Below are positions 1-9,314 of a DNA stretch of 64,000 bases, in pieces. Positions within the stretch are counted from its first letter, which is position 1. Each line of letters opens with the position of its first letter. Origin of the DNA: CAXQZM01 sp965229645 (GTDB taxonomy: Bacteria; Pseudomonadota; Alphaproteobacteria; UBA7985); the NCBI GenBank assembly GCA_965229645.1, contig OZ245893.1, positions 434,001 to 498,000 of the forward strand. The letters are read 5' to 3'. Under the pieces are notes generated by a model. It was not told the origin of the DNA, searched no databases, and saw only the letters and a program-made list of their open reading frames with translations. Made by a program: the position numbers and the translations under genes.

Positions 1-1
1 C

Positions 2-1129
2 TTTGCGGTTGTAGTCGGGCTGCGGCGCGCGGCGCTGAATCGCGGGCTGGTGTGCGATGTGGATCTCATGCAGTTGCTCGACCTCGTGGCTTTGGGCACT
101 GTGTGCGACGTTGTCCCGTTGCTTGGCCTCAATCGGGCTTTTGTTCTGCAGGGTCTCAAGGTTTGGTCGCAAACCACCAACGTGGGAATGCGGGCTTTGC
201 TCGATACTTTGCCCAAATCGCCAACCTTTGATAGCACCTTGGCGGGGTTTCAGATCGGGCCACGTCTCAATGCGGCGGGCCGAATCGGCCCGTCCGATAT
301 GGCGGCCCGGCTGCTTACCAGCGAAGATGCGCAAGAGGCCGCACGCCTCGCGCAGGAACTGGGCCGCCTAAACCAGCAACGGCGCGACATCGAGGCGACG
401 GTCTTGGCCGAAGCGCGCTTGGCGTTGCGCGATCATCCAGGGGATTCGCCCCTGAACCTCGTGGCCAATCCTGCCTGGCACCCGGGTGTTGTCGGGATTG
501 TGGCGGGGCGGTTGAAAGACAGCACGGGCAAACCTTCCATCGTCTTGGGCGGGCAGGTGGGAGAACCCGCCTTAACCGGCTCGGGCCGATCAATCGCGGG
601 AATCGATTTGGGCGCGGCCGTGCTGGCCCAGAGGGCGCAAGGGGTCCTGCTATCGGGGGGCGGGCACGCCATGGCGGTGGGCCTGAAACTCCTGCCCGAC
701 CGCTTGCCCGAGCTACGCCAGGGATTGGTTCACGCCCTCGGATCCGCGCGCGAATCTTGCGTGAAAGGACGCGAGCGGCCGATCGATTTGGCGCTTCGGC
801 CCGCCGCTGCGACGGCGCAATTGGCGCGGTTTTTGACCCAATTGCATCCTTTTGGCGCAGGAAACCCAGAGCCTACGACCGCCATCAGCCAAGTGCGCGT
901 AGATTTTATGACGACCGTGGGAAAAAACCATCTAAAGGTTCGTCTGGTCGATGGGGCAGGGGACCAGCTGAGCGGCATTGCCTTTCGCGCGGCGGGGACC
1001 GCCCTGGAAATGGTGCTTCGTCAAGGCAGGGAACAGCTTATTCACGTGGCGGGCCGTCTCAAGGTCGACGATTGGGCCGGCGGCGAAACCGCGCAAATTC
1101 TGATCGAGGATGCGGCCGTGGCGAGTTAG
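2..1129 (+). CDS. recJ: RecJ single-stranded-DNA exonuclease, C-terminal part (5' end outside window)
   Basis: RecJ is a 5'-3' single-strand DNA exonuclease used in recombination and mismatch repair. The reading frame is open from base 2, so the gene starts before the window and the catalytic DHH half is mostly missing. What remains is the stretch DLVALGTVCDVVPL followed by NR, typical of RecJ, the DHHA1 domain with its glycine-rich SGGGHAMAVGL motif near residue 205 of the visible part, and a C-terminal OB-like region. The stop is followed 12 bases later by a dispersed repeat element, so no ordinary terminator is seen directly downstream. Identification is by family motifs and is firm; the start cannot be given. 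Confidence 0.93.
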   Translation, partial: FAVVVGLRRAALNRGLVCDVDLMQLLDLVALGTVCDVVPLLGLNRAFVLQGLKVWSQTTNVGMRALLDTLPKSPTFDSTLAGFQIGPRLNAAGRIGPSDMAARLLTSEDAQEAARLAQELGRLNQQRRDIEATVLAEARLALRDHPGDSPLNLVANPAWHPGVVGIVAGRLKDSTGKPSIVLGGQVGEPALTGSGRSIAGIDLGAAVLAQRAQGVLLSGGGHAMAVGLKLLPDRLPELRQGLVHALGSARESCVKGRERPIDLALRPAAATAQLARFLTQLHPFGAGNPEPTTAISQVRVDFMTTVGKNHLKVRLVDGAGDQLSGIAFRAAGTALEMVLRQGREQLIHVAGRLKVDDWAGGETAQILIEDAAVAS

Positions 1130-1141
1130 GGTTTGGAGTCA

Positions 1142-1336
1142 TACCAACGGCCAAAAAAGTTGACACTTTTTTGGCCGTTTTATGTCTCACGGCAGAAACG
1201 CTTCGCGTTTCGCCTCCGACGGGGCCTTCGCTTATCCCCCGAGGCGCTTTCGCGCTATTCTCGGGGCCGCTACGGGGGCCGCAGTCGCGGCCCTTATACC
1301 AGCGAATAAAAGGGTCATTCTCAGTCGCCGCTGGTA
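1142..1336 (+). repeat. MITE-like dispersed element, copy A
   Basis: About 190 bp bounded by TA and by inverted ends (CCAACGGC on the left, GCCGCTGG on the right). A strong hairpin sits at the left end (GGCC, A-run, GTTGACAC, T-run, GGCC) and further hairpins of GC-rich arms lie in the middle (GGGCCGC...GCGGCCC). A subterminal CCAGCG box makes the last 45 bases a second hairpin. Copies B, C, D and E in this window share the sequence. The ends match those of the IS630-family element at 42460-43750, so this is best read as its non-autonomous derivative. It carries no plausible gene. Confidence 0.9.
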
Positions 1337-1433
1337 TCACGCGCAAAAATGCGCGATTTGTTTCTTGCGCTCCCTTACCATTCTACCTAAGGGGGCGGTC
1401 TCTTAAGGCGCTGCTCAGCGGCTTGTTGCTTGC

Positions 1434-1509
1434 GTCCCGTTCGTCTAGAGGCCTAGGACACCGCCCTTTCACGGCGGCAACACGGGTTCGAATCCCGTAC
1501 GGGATGCCA
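1434..1509 (+). tRNA. tRNA-Glu (anticodon TTC)
   Basis: A full cloverleaf can be drawn. The 7-bp acceptor stem pairs GTCCCGT (1434-1440) with ACGGGAT (1499-1505), with a G-T first pair. The anticodon stem CCGCC/GGCGG frames the loop CTTTCAC, with anticodon TTC at 1468-1470, and the T arm carries GGTTCGAATCC. The discriminator G is followed by an encoded CCA at 1507-1509. It lies between MITE copy A and the convergent glycosyltransferase gene. Confidence 0.97.
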
Positions 1510-1543
1510 CCCCTTCAAAAAATTCTCTGCCCAGCGAGGGCTT

Positions 1544-2440
1544 TTAGGGTCTCGTTTGCCCAACTTTTTCAAGGGTTAGACAATTCGCGAGCGGCGCTGC
1601 TGCGGGCGGCTGATGCGGTCGGCAAATCCCCCAAATGAATCCTAAGGTCTTGGCGCGTCGCCAGCGCGACATCAGGTTTTGCGGATGCAGCACCTTCAGC
1701 AGCGCTTCTGCCGCTAATCGCCACAGGCCAAAGCCTTGACCGTATTTTTTCAGCAAATAACGCTTGGACTGGGCTTGGTAAAAGGCCTTCATGAAACCAA
1801 CCTGCGGGTTACGGCCTGTGGCGTTTCCCTGGTCGTGCACCACCTTGGCATCGCTTTCCAAATACAAGAGGCCATGGGGGGCCAGCCGCCGCGAAAGATC
1901 GTCGTCGTCATGGTAGAGAAAGATCTGCTCATCGAGTCCCCCGAGTTGTTCAAACAAATCTCGCGCGACCAGAAGTCCTGCCCCCGACAAGATTGTTACG
2001 GGCCCCGAGGTCAAGGCCGCCTCCGGCTTCATATGGTACCGACGCGGCAGCACAGGGCCGCGTCGCTTGAACTGTCGGCGACCGTCGGACAGAGAAAAAC
2101 TCGGGTTGAGCGCGACCACATCTGGGCGACGCTGTGCGGTTTCGAACAGGGTTTCCAAGCAGCCTGATTGCAACCACGAGTCGGGGTTGGCAAAGTACAG
2201 ATAAGGGCGCGTCGCTTCGGCGGCGCCCCTATTATTGGCGACGGCGAAACCGCTATTGAAGCGCATCTTGATAAGACGTGCGCCGTGGGCTTGCGCAATG
2301 GTCCCGCTGTCGTCGGAACTGGCGTTGTCCACCACGATGACTTCGACCCCTTGCGGAATAGTGCGCAAAAGTGTCGGCAAGACCTGGGCGCTGTTGAAGG
2401 TCACGGTAATGAGGCTAATCTGGGACGCGGGGTCGGTCAT
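1544..2440 (-). CDS. Family 2 glycosyltransferase (rhamnosyltransferase-like)
   Basis: Predicted cytoplasmic transferase of about 298 residues moving a nucleotide-activated sugar onto a surface polysaccharide. It shows the GT-A fold signature of family 2: LITVTFNSAQ near the N-terminus, VIVVDNASSDDSG (nucleotide-binding), a YLYFANPDS segment with the metal-binding acidic residues (NPD), and later GGLDEQIFLYHDDDDLSRR, typical of rhamnosyltransferases. The ATG at 2440 was chosen because it overlaps the stop of the upstream gene (ATGA), which implies translational coupling. With the rmlACBD genes nearby, rhamnose is a reasonable donor sugar, but that is inference from context. Confidence 0.85.
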   Translation of the reverse strand: MTDPASQISLITVTFNSAQVLPTLLRTIPQGVEVIVVDNASSDDSGTIAQAHGARLIKMRFNSGFAVANNRGAAEATRPYLYFANPDSWLQSGCLETLFETAQRRPDVVALNPSFSLSDGRRQFKRRGPVLPRRYHMKPEAALTSGPVTILSGAGLLVARDLFEQLGGLDEQIFLYHDDDDLSRRLAPHGLLYLESDAKVVHDQGNATGRNPQVGFMKAFYQAQSKRYLLKKYGQGFGLWRLAAEALLKVLHPQNLMSRWRRAKTLGFIWGICRPHQPPAAAPLANCLTLEKVGQTRP

Positions 2441-3471
2441 GGCCTCGCCTCTTTGAGGCTGAGGCCGTAGGTCTCGGCGTACCAATGATTGAGGGCGGGA
2501 TAGTCGCGCAAGTCCCGCGTCTTGGCGATTGGCAGGCCGCAGAACAGGGTGAACAGGGGCGAAAGTCGCAAGCTTTGCGTGCGATGCACTAAGTCTTGGA
2601 GATTAGCGGTCAAGGCTTGTACGTCGAGCGTCGCCCACTCCTCTGCAGCGCGGGGTGTGATTAGGTCGCTAAGCTGCAAGGGCATGAGCGCGGACTGCAA
2701 TTTGGTCAGCGGCGCGTCTGCCAAGGCATGGATCAGCTCGTCCTTTTGATACAAGGCGCGCAGGTCATGCCCCGCCGCCCGCAAAGCACGGGAGAAGGCA
2801 ACTTCCCCCGAACGAATCGCATAGGCCCGATCCGGCAAAGGCCGAAACCGCCGCCAGAAGGAGAGGAACGCGGGGTCTAGCAACATTTGGCCTGGAAAAG
2901 AGAGGCAAAAGGAACAGAGATGACGGCTGCTCACTCGGCTATTTCGTTGTTCAAGGAGACCGCAAACGCCAGGGCCTCTTAGCTGAGACAGCAAGTCTTC
3001 AACTGTTCCGACAAGGGGAAAAACAAAACTGTCGTTCGTGAGTGTTAGGCGCAGGTCTGGAACCTTATCGCCAAAGCGCCTTGCTAAACTCAAGCAAAAA
3101 TTGCGGTGGGTGCCAAGGTCCCAACCCGTGTTGGCGGCCTGGACAAAGGGAACACCAAGCGCGCGCAACTGCGCCATGTCGTTGGTTGAGACAGCGTGAT
3201 TGCAAAGGGCGACGGGCTTGAGGCGCGGGATTGCCGCCATCGCTTTCAAGACATGCAAGGTATCGGCGCGGATCCCGTGAGGGGCATATAGCACGAAGCT
3301 GACCAAGTGATCGCCCGCCTCGGCATGGGGGAGGGCGTCCGCGTAGTCCACAAAGTTAGGCGCGCCCAGGATCGCGCTGGCGGCGCGTTGCCTCTGGTAG
3401 CGCAGCTGCTGGATCCAGTGCCGTACGCGGACTAGGCGACGAAGCTCACGACGTACTTTTGATGCTGTCAT
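2437..3471 (-). CDS. Rhamnan synthesis protein F-like glycosyltransferase
   Basis: About 345 residues. The segment NTGWDLGTHRNFCLSLARR and the nearby LTLTNDSFVFP resemble the RgpF family (rhamnan synthesis protein F), whose members build rhamnose-containing polysaccharides. No signal peptide or membrane helix is seen. It is translationally coupled to the downstream family 2 transferase by an ATGA overlap. The start is uncertain: ATG at 3471 is used here, but a GTG at 3489 is also possible. Neither has a clear ribosome site, and MITE copy B ends only 5 bases upstream of the GTG, so the native promoter may have been displaced by the element. Confidence 0.72.
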   Translation of the reverse strand: MTASKVRRELRRLVRVRHWIQQLRYQRQRAASAILGAPNFVDYADALPHAEAGDHLVSFVLYAPHGIRADTLHVLKAMAAIPRLKPVALCNHAVSTNDMAQLRALGVPFVQAANTGWDLGTHRNFCLSLARRFGDKVPDLRLTLTNDSFVFPLVGTVEDLLSQLRGPGVCGLLEQRNSRVSSRHLCSFCLSFPGQMLLDPAFLSFWRRFRPLPDRAYAIRSGEVAFSRALRAAGHDLRALYQKDELIHALADAPLTKLQSALMPLQLSDLITPRAAEEWATLDVQALTANLQDLVHRTQSLRLSPLFTLFCGLPIAKTRDLRDYPALNHWYAETYGLSLKEARP

Positions 3472-3501
3472 GTCGGCGTTCGTAGCCACATTTGCGATTT
3501 A

Positions 3502-3696
3502 TACCAACGGCGAAAAAAGTTGACACTTTTTTGGCCGTTTTGTGTCTCACGGCAGAAACGCTTCGCGTTTCGCCTCCGACGGGGCCTTCGCTTATACCCC
3601 GAGGCGCTTTCGCGCTATTCTCGGGGCCGCTACGGGGGCCGCAGTCGCGGCCCTTATACCAGCGATCATAAGAGTCATTCTCATTCGCCGCTGGTA
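3502..3696 (+). repeat. MITE-like dispersed element, copy B
   Basis: Full-length copy in the same orientation as copy A and nearly identical to it, with TA flanks at both ends. It sits in the divergent promoter region between the glycosyltransferase pair (leftward) and rmlACBD (rightward), so it probably affects transcription start or termination for one or both. Confidence 0.9.
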
Positions 3697-3844
3697 TTAG
3701 ACCAACTGTCAAACGAGGGCCTTCGACCTTGATTCTGCACGATTGATTTGCAAGAGAGCCTTGCGTGCGCGTCTTGGGCAAGTCATGGGTAGGGGCGAGG
3801 GCTGCAAGGCTGAACTTTTGGATCTTCGAGGACGTTAAAGGACC

Positions 3845-4723
3845 ATGAAAGCGATCGTACTTGCGGGTGGGTCGGGAACCCGATTGCATCCCATGACCCA
3901 CGCCGTTTCCAAGCAAGCCTTGCCGATCTACGACAAGCCCATGATCTACTACCCGCTCAGCGTTCTCATGCTCGCAGGGTTGCGCCATATCTTGGTGATT
4001 TCGACGCCTCGGGACCTTCCGATGTTTCAAGACATGCTGGGTTCTGGCGACCGCTTTGGTCTGACACTCGACTACGCGGTGCAACCAGAACCTGGCGGCT
4101 TGGCGCAGGCGTTTTTGATCGGGGACGCTTTTTTGGACCAGGGGCCCGCTTGCCTGATTCTCGGCGACAACGTGTTCTATAGCCATGGCTTACCTAGCAT
4201 GCTGCGGAAATCAGCGCAGTTGGCGCGCGGCGCTCAGGTCTACGCGAGCTATGTCCCCGACCCAGAACGATACGGCATTGTGAGTTTCGACGGCGCAGGC
4301 ACGGTTACGGGGGTTGAGGAAAAACCCGTCAATCCCCAATCGAACTGGGCTATCACGGGCCTATACTTCTACGATTCCAAGGTGACCGACTTTGCTAAGA
4401 CCCTAACCCCTTCGACGCGCGGGGAACTCGAAATCACCGATATCAATCGGATGTACTTAGAACGGGGGGAACTCGAGGTTGAAAAGATGGGCCGCGGTTA
4501 TGCTTGGTTTGATACGGGAACGCCCGATAGTCTGCACGACGCTGCATCCTTTGTGCAGGCCATAAGCCGCCGCCAGTCTTACAAAATTGCCTGTTTGGAG
4601 GAAATCGCCATGCAAAACGGCTGGATCAGTCCGCAGGAAACCTTGGCCAACTTACCAGGGGGCGGAAAGGGCGACTACGCCGCCTACGTTCGTCGCCGGG
4701 CGGAGGAAATTGCCCATGGTTGA
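3845..4723 (+). CDS. rmlA: Glucose-1-phosphate thymidylyltransferase
   Basis: First enzyme of dTDP-L-rhamnose synthesis, joining glucose-1-phosphate and dTTP. 292 residues, the usual length. The N-terminal nucleotidyltransferase signature is KAIVLAGGSGTRLHPMT (residues 2-18), followed by SKQALPIYDKPMIYYPLS and the conserved LGDNVFY metal-binding region. AAAGGA just upstream is a good ribosome site for the ATG at 3845. It opens the rmlA-rmlC-rmlB-rmlD operon, whose genes all overlap by a few bases. Confidence 0.97.
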   Translation: MKAIVLAGGSGTRLHPMTHAVSKQALPIYDKPMIYYPLSVLMLAGLRHILVISTPRDLPMFQDMLGSGDRFGLTLDYAVQPEPGGLAQAFLIGDAFLDQGPACLILGDNVFYSHGLPSMLRKSAQLARGAQVYASYVPDPERYGIVSFDGAGTVTGVEEKPVNPQSNWAITGLYFYDSKVTDFAKTLTPSTRGELEITDINRMYLERGELEVEKMGRGYAWFDTGTPDSLHDAASFVQAISRRQSYKIACLEEIAMQNGWISPQETLANLPGGGKGDYAAYVRRRAEEIAHG

Positions 4724-5285
4724 GTGCGAGAGCTTGCCAAGATTGCCTGATGTCCTTGTGTTTTCACCTCGTCGGTTTGAAGATGGTCGTGGCTATTTCA
4801 TGGAGACCTTTCGTCGGTCCTGGTTGACCGACGCGGGGATCGAGGCGGAGCTTGTCCAGGACAACCAGTCATTTTCTAGGGAAACGGGAACCTTGCGTGG
4901 GTTGCATTTCCAAGTCGCACCCTATGCGCAGGCCAAATTTGTCCGTTGTTTGGCAGGGCGTGTATGGGATGTTGCGGTCGATTTGCGTGAACAATCGCCA
5001 ACTTTTGGTATCTGGGACGGCTGCGAGTTGAGCGCTGAGAATGGCAAACAGGTGTTCGTTCCCGAAGGTTTTGCCCATGGCTTCTTAACGCTCGAGCCAG
5101 ATTGTATTTTGGTCTATAAGTGCGCAGCCTATTACAATAAGCAATCAGAACGGACCATCCACTATGCTGATCCCGACTTGGCGATCGACTGGCCAGACGT
5201 AGGCGCGGAGTTTTCCTTATCAAAGAAGGACGCGGCGGCATCTAACCTCCAGGACTTGCGACAAGAGGGGGGGCTCGGCCCATGA
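4716..5285 (+). CDS. rmlC: dTDP-4-dehydrorhamnose 3,5-epimerase
   Basis: Third step of the dTDP-rhamnose pathway: double epimerisation of dTDP-4-keto-6-deoxyglucose. 189 residues, a single cupin domain. Visible signatures are EDGRGYFMETFRRSW, LVQDNQSFSRETGTLRGLHFQ (the conserved His in RGLHFQ is catalytic) and the VPEGFAHGFLTL strand. The ATG at 4716 is chosen: it overlaps the rmlA stop, has GGAGG about 10 bases upstream, and gives the normal N-terminus, whereas the frame is also open further upstream inside rmlA. Confidence 0.95.
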   Translation: MVECESLPRLPDVLVFSPRRFEDGRGYFMETFRRSWLTDAGIEAELVQDNQSFSRETGTLRGLHFQVAPYAQAKFVRCLAGRVWDVAVDLREQSPTFGIWDGCELSAENGKQVFVPEGFAHGFLTLEPDCILVYKCAAYYNKQSERTIHYADPDLAIDWPDVGAEFSLSKKDAAASNLQDLRQEGGLGP

Positions 5286-6316
5286 CGTACCTTGTCACGG
5301 GCGGGGCGGGGTTTATTGGGTCGGCCGTTGCGCGGAATCTGATTGGGCGCGGCGAACGTGTCGTGGTCTATGATGCTCTGACCTACGCAGGCTCACTCTC
5401 CAACCTCGCACCAATCGAGTCCTCGCCCAATTTCAAGTTTGTCAAAGGCGATATTTGCGATGGTGAGCATGTGTCTGCGACGCTCGAGCAGTTCAAGGTT
5501 ACCAAGATCATGCATTTGGCGGCCGAAAGTCATGTGGACCGCAGTATCGCGCGGCCGGATCAATTCATCCAAACCAATTTGGTCGGCACCAGCCGCCTCT
5601 TGTCGTCGGCCTTGGCTTACTACCAATCCTTAAGTGCGCCTCGTGCGGCCGATTTTCGGTTCCATCATATTTCAACGGACGAAGTGTTTGGCGATTTGGG
5701 ACCGCATGACCCTGCCTTTGACGAAACGACGCCTTACGGACCGCGATCGCCCTATTCGGCGTCCAAAGCGGGGAGTGATTTTTTGGTGGACGCGTGGTAC
5801 CATACCTATGGCTTGCCCGTGGTGATCACCAACTGTTCCAACAACTATGGTCCTTACCATTTTCCCGAAAAGTTGATTCCCCGCACCCTGATTCGTGCGC
5901 TCAAAGGCATGGATATTTTGGTTTTTGGCCTGGGAACCAACGTGCGCGACTGGCTCTACGTGGAGGATCATGCGAAGGCCCTGATTCGGGTCGTGCAACA
6001 AGGGGAGGTGGGTCAGCGCTACGCCATCGGCGGCGATTCTGAGCGCACAAACAATCAAGTCGTCGAAACCATTTGCCAGACTTTGGACCGACTGCGCCCG
6101 CGGGCGGACGGCGAGTCCTATCGACGCCAAATCACCTACGTCGCGGACCGCGCGGGGCATGATCGGCGCTATGCCCTGAACTTCACCAAAATCCGCGACG
6201 AGCTCGGGTGGCAACCGACCACCAGTTTTGCCGCAGGCATTGAGCAAACCGTTGCTTGGTACCTAGAAAACGAAACCTGGTGGGCGCCGCTCTGGGCCGC
6301 GCAAGGGTCGTCGTGA
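5282..6316 (+). CDS. rmlB: dTDP-glucose 4,6-dehydratase
   Basis: Second step of the pathway, an extended short-chain dehydrogenase/reductase with bound NAD. 344 residues. The Rossmann motif TGGAGFIGSAVARNL lies at residues 6-20, the STDEVFGDLG segment at about 128, and the YSASKAGSD active-site Tyr-Lys pair near residue 160. NCSNNYGPYHFPEKLIP is the family signature. Start overlaps the rmlC stop (ATGA). Confidence 0.96.
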   Translation: MTYLVTGGAGFIGSAVARNLIGRGERVVVYDALTYAGSLSNLAPIESSPNFKFVKGDICDGEHVSATLEQFKVTKIMHLAAESHVDRSIARPDQFIQTNLVGTSRLLSSALAYYQSLSAPRAADFRFHHISTDEVFGDLGPHDPAFDETTPYGPRSPYSASKAGSDFLVDAWYHTYGLPVVITNCSNNYGPYHFPEKLIPRTLIRALKGMDILVFGLGTNVRDWLYVEDHAKALIRVVQQGEVGQRYAIGGDSERTNNQVVETICQTLDRLRPRADGESYRRQITYVADRAGHDRRYALNFTKIRDELGWQPTTSFAAGIEQTVAWYLENETWWAPLWAAQGSS

Positions 6317-7170
6317 CGCTCCTTGTCGTCGGGCGCTCGGGCCAGCTCGCGCGGGCCCTTCGCGCGCGCGCAAGCTCCCTCACAATTTTTTTGGGCAGAG
6401 CTGATCACGATTTTCTTGACGGTGAGGCGACGCGCGCCATGCTAAGTCGCGAACGAGTGACCACCGTCATCAACACGGCAGCTTATACGAAGGTGGACAA
6501 GGCCGAAGAGGAACCAGGCGTCGCTTTTCGACTGAATACAGACTTGCCGCGGATCTTGGCCAAGGCGTGCAAGGCCGCCAAGACACACCTCATCCACATC
6601 TCGACGGACTACGTTTTTCGGGGCGATAAGCCAGAGGGGCAAGCCTACGACCCGTCCGACTCGACCGACCCGATCAATCAGTACGGGGAAAGCAAACTCG
6701 CGGGCGAGCGGGCCGTTTTGCAGGTTTTGCCCGAGGCGCTGATCGTGCGAACATCCTGGCTCATGTCGCGTTTCGGTACAAATTTTTTGACCCATATGAC
6801 CCATCTGCTTTCGTCTCGGGAGCGGCTATCGGTTGTCGATGATCAGTGGGGCACCCCTACGGTTGCGGGGCATCTGGCCTCGGTTCTCCTCAACCGACTC
6901 GTCCCCGATGTCTCGAAGCTTAGCGGTGTGATGCACGTTTCTGGTGGCGAAAGCGTGACCTGGTATCAGGTGGCCGCCCATATTCGCGCGGCGCTGAACT
7001 TGGCGAAGAAACCTGCCGCCCTTCTCACGCCAATTCCCGCATTAGAATATCCGACGCCCGCCCGTCGCGGTCGCAATACCGCCTTGTTGTCTGCCCATCC
7101 TGCAGACGCGTCTCTCGAGAGGCAGATCCACGAAGAAGTAAGGGCGATTCTTGAGCGCCAGGATCCTTGA
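6313..7170 (+). CDS. rmlD: dTDP-4-dehydrorhamnose reductase
   Basis: Last step of dTDP-L-rhamnose synthesis. 285 residues, short-chain dehydrogenase fold. LLVVGRSGQLARAL (N-terminal cofactor site), ISTDYVFRGDKPEG, the YGESKLAGERAV catalytic Tyr-Lys and the family segment WLMSRFGTNF are visible. The GTG at 6313 is taken as start because it overlaps the rmlB stop (GTGA) and places the Rossmann motif at the N-terminus; the frame is open further upstream but only inside rmlB. Confidence 0.93.
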   Translation: MTLLVVGRSGQLARALRARASSLTIFLGRADHDFLDGEATRAMLSRERVTTVINTAAYTKVDKAEEEPGVAFRLNTDLPRILAKACKAAKTHLIHISTDYVFRGDKPEGQAYDPSDSTDPINQYGESKLAGERAVLQVLPEALIVRTSWLMSRFGTNFLTHMTHLLSSRERLSVVDDQWGTPTVAGHLASVLLNRLVPDVSKLSGVMHVSGGESVTWYQVAAHIRAALNLAKKPAALLTPIPALEYPTPARRGRNTALLSAHPADASLERQIHEEVRAILERQDP

Positions 7171-7193
7171 GAAAGGGTCGCACGAACAGCGTT

Positions 7194-9314
7194 TTAAGTT
7201 TTGGTCTCAACACCGCTTTGCTGAGCTGTATAGAGCGCGGAATAGAGACCACTTTGGGTCATGAGGTCGCTATGGCTTCCTTGCTCAATCACCGCACCGC
7301 GTTCCAGAACGAAGATTTCGTCGGCGTGCGTGATGGTGGAAAGACGATGGGCAATGATGAGCGTGGTCTTGCCCGCGCACAAGTCGCGCAAGGCGCGCGT
7401 GATCTTTGACTCGGTCTGCTGGTCGAGAGCCGAGGTCGCTTCGTCGAGCAAGACGATGGGCGCGTCCTTCAAAAACGCGCGGGCGATGGCGATGCGCTGT
7501 TTTTGACCTCCCGAAAGTTGCGTGCCCCGCGGGCCAATGGTCGATGGTCCTTTTTCGGCGACCAGGGCGCTCAACTGCGCTTTCGCGGCGGCGCTCAGGA
7601 CCTGTTCATCGTTCGCTTGAGGGTTCACAAAGCGAATGTTTTCAAAGACTGTGTCGTCAAATAGGAAGACGTCTTGGGTAACAACGGAGAAGGCGTCGCG
7701 CAGGGCCGTGCCGCGAATTTGGCGAACGTCCGTTCCCCCTATGCGAATCGCGCCCTCACCAACATCGTAGAGGCGCGACAGAAGGGACAAGATGGTGGTT
7801 TTGCCAGACCCCGTTTGCCCAACGAGGGCGGAGGTTTTGCCCCCTTGGAACCTTAAATTGAGGTTTTGAAACACCTGGGATTGGGATCCCGTGGCGTAGG
7901 AAAAGGCCACGTCAGAAAATTCGATGGGGCCCTTTGTATCAAATTGGTCGACGGGGCTTTCAGCGTCAATTATTTGGGGCCTTCTCTGGTTCATGTCATT
8001 AAGTTTGCCCAAGGCGACCAAAGCTTGCAAAATCGCCGCCTGAAACCCTGAAAGCCGACTGGCGGGGCTGAAGATGAGCGCTAAGCCAATCACGAACGTG
8101 ATCAGGGTGCTTCCCGTCAGGCCAAACCATCCGTTTATGACGGCAAGTCCGCCCAGCAGGACGATTCCCATGACGGCCAAAGCGGCGAGTAAGTCAACAA
8201 GGGGGGAAATTAAGGCGATATACTTCGACATGCGGATCTGGATGTCTGCGATCTCTGCGGCGTCTTTTACCAACGTCTGTTCAGCACGCTGGGACTGATT
8301 GGTCAATTTGATTGTGCGGACGCCCGAAACCGAGTTTTCTAAGTCGTTCAAGAAGCTCGCGAATGCCGTTAGACCCGATTCCATATAGGCGCGCAAGCGA
8401 TTGGAAACCGCTCGCACGCCAACGAAGGCAGCGGGGAATATGAGGGCGATAAACATGAACAGCCCAAAATGAACAGAAGCCAGATACCCCATGATGCCAA
8501 CAATCGTGATGACGGCGCGCGCGGCGTTGAGCAAGGTCGAAGAAAAGAAGGTCTGCACGCCCTGAACCATATCGTTTAGGGTATGAAGGATCCCGCCTGT
8601 TTGCGCTTGATCGAAATAGGCAAGGTCCAGAGACATAAGACGACCGATAAGGTCACGACGAATGTCGAAGGCGGCGCGCGCCGTCACCTGTTGTGCCAGG
8701 CGCGTGGAAAGGTAGGCGCTGAATACACGCAGGAAGGTTGCGCAAATCAGGATCGCAAACAGCTGCCAGAGCAAACTGCCCGCGCCGTCGCGGTTGAGGC
8801 GGATGTGGGCGGCATCAAGGCCCTGGATCGACGTTAGGCGCAAATCGGGCATTCCGATGAAGTTTGTGATTTCCGTACCGCGAATCTGAAATTCAGCTTG
8901 GTCATTGAGAAATAGGGAGGCGTCAAGAAATGCGGCCGCTTCATCCGCCTGAAGGGCAGTCCCTTGAACGCCGATCTGGAGCGGCACGAGGAGGGGGGCT
9001 TGGTCCTCTTCCCCCTGCAATTCTAGCTGAATTTCGTATATGCCATCGCGATCTTGATCGATCGGTTCTCCAGCTACGTGCGCCGCCTGCGCAGCGGCGG
9101 AGAATTCGTATAGGCCTTGATTCGTGGAGAACAGCGAGGCAAAATTGGCATTGAGCAGGTTCAAAATCCAAACCAGCGCCATGCCGTAAATGACCACTAG
9201 TCCCGTGACCCCTGCGATTGCCCAGATATAGCGGCGCAGATAGCACCGCCAAAGCCAGGCCAGGGCAATCCGATCATCCACGGACATGACCGTGCGTTTT
9301 GGGTTCGTATTCAT
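7194..9314 (-). CDS. ABC exporter, fused membrane and ATPase domains, with a large extracytoplasmic insert
   Basis: About 706 residues, one half of a homodimeric exporter. The first membrane helix (YIWAIAGVTGLVVIYGMALVW) is followed by about 150 soluble residues instead of a short loop. That insert contains the acidic run DQDRDGIYE, which looks like an EF-hand-type calcium loop, then the remaining five helices. The C-terminal ATPase has Walker A GQTGSGKTT, ABC signature LSGGQKQR, Walker B IVLLDEATS and a switch His in IIAHRLST. ATG at 9314 has GAGG upstream; a longer frame reaches into MITE copy C and is rejected. Position beside rmlACBD suggests export of a lipid or glycan intermediate, but the substrate is unknown. 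Confidence 0.88.
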   Translation of the reverse strand: MNTNPKRTVMSVDDRIALAWLWRCYLRRYIWAIAGVTGLVVIYGMALVWILNLLNANFASLFSTNQGLYEFSAAAQAAHVAGEPIDQDRDGIYEIQLELQGEEDQAPLLVPLQIGVQGTALQADEAAAFLDASLFLNDQAEFQIRGTEITNFIGMPDLRLTSIQGLDAAHIRLNRDGAGSLLWQLFAILICATFLRVFSAYLSTRLAQQVTARAAFDIRRDLIGRLMSLDLAYFDQAQTGGILHTLNDMVQGVQTFFSSTLLNAARAVITIVGIMGYLASVHFGLFMFIALIFPAAFVGVRAVSNRLRAYMESGLTAFASFLNDLENSVSGVRTIKLTNQSQRAEQTLVKDAAEIADIQIRMSKYIALISPLVDLLAALAVMGIVLLGGLAVINGWFGLTGSTLITFVIGLALIFSPASRLSGFQAAILQALVALGKLNDMNQRRPQIIDAESPVDQFDTKGPIEFSDVAFSYATGSQSQVFQNLNLRFQGGKTSALVGQTGSGKTTILSLLSRLYDVGEGAIRIGGTDVRQIRGTALRDAFSVVTQDVFLFDDTVFENIRFVNPQANDEQVLSAAAKAQLSALVAEKGPSTIGPRGTQLSGGQKQRIAIARAFLKDAPIVLLDEATSALDQQTESKITRALRDLCAGKTTLIIAHRLSTITHADEIFVLERGAVIEQGSHSDLMTQSGLYSALYTAQQSGVETKT

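Noticed and set aside
757..1638. A 293-codon plus-strand frame running from recJ through the MITE and tRNA-Glu
   Set aside because: It is a shadow frame of recJ that continues through a MITE and a tRNA gene.
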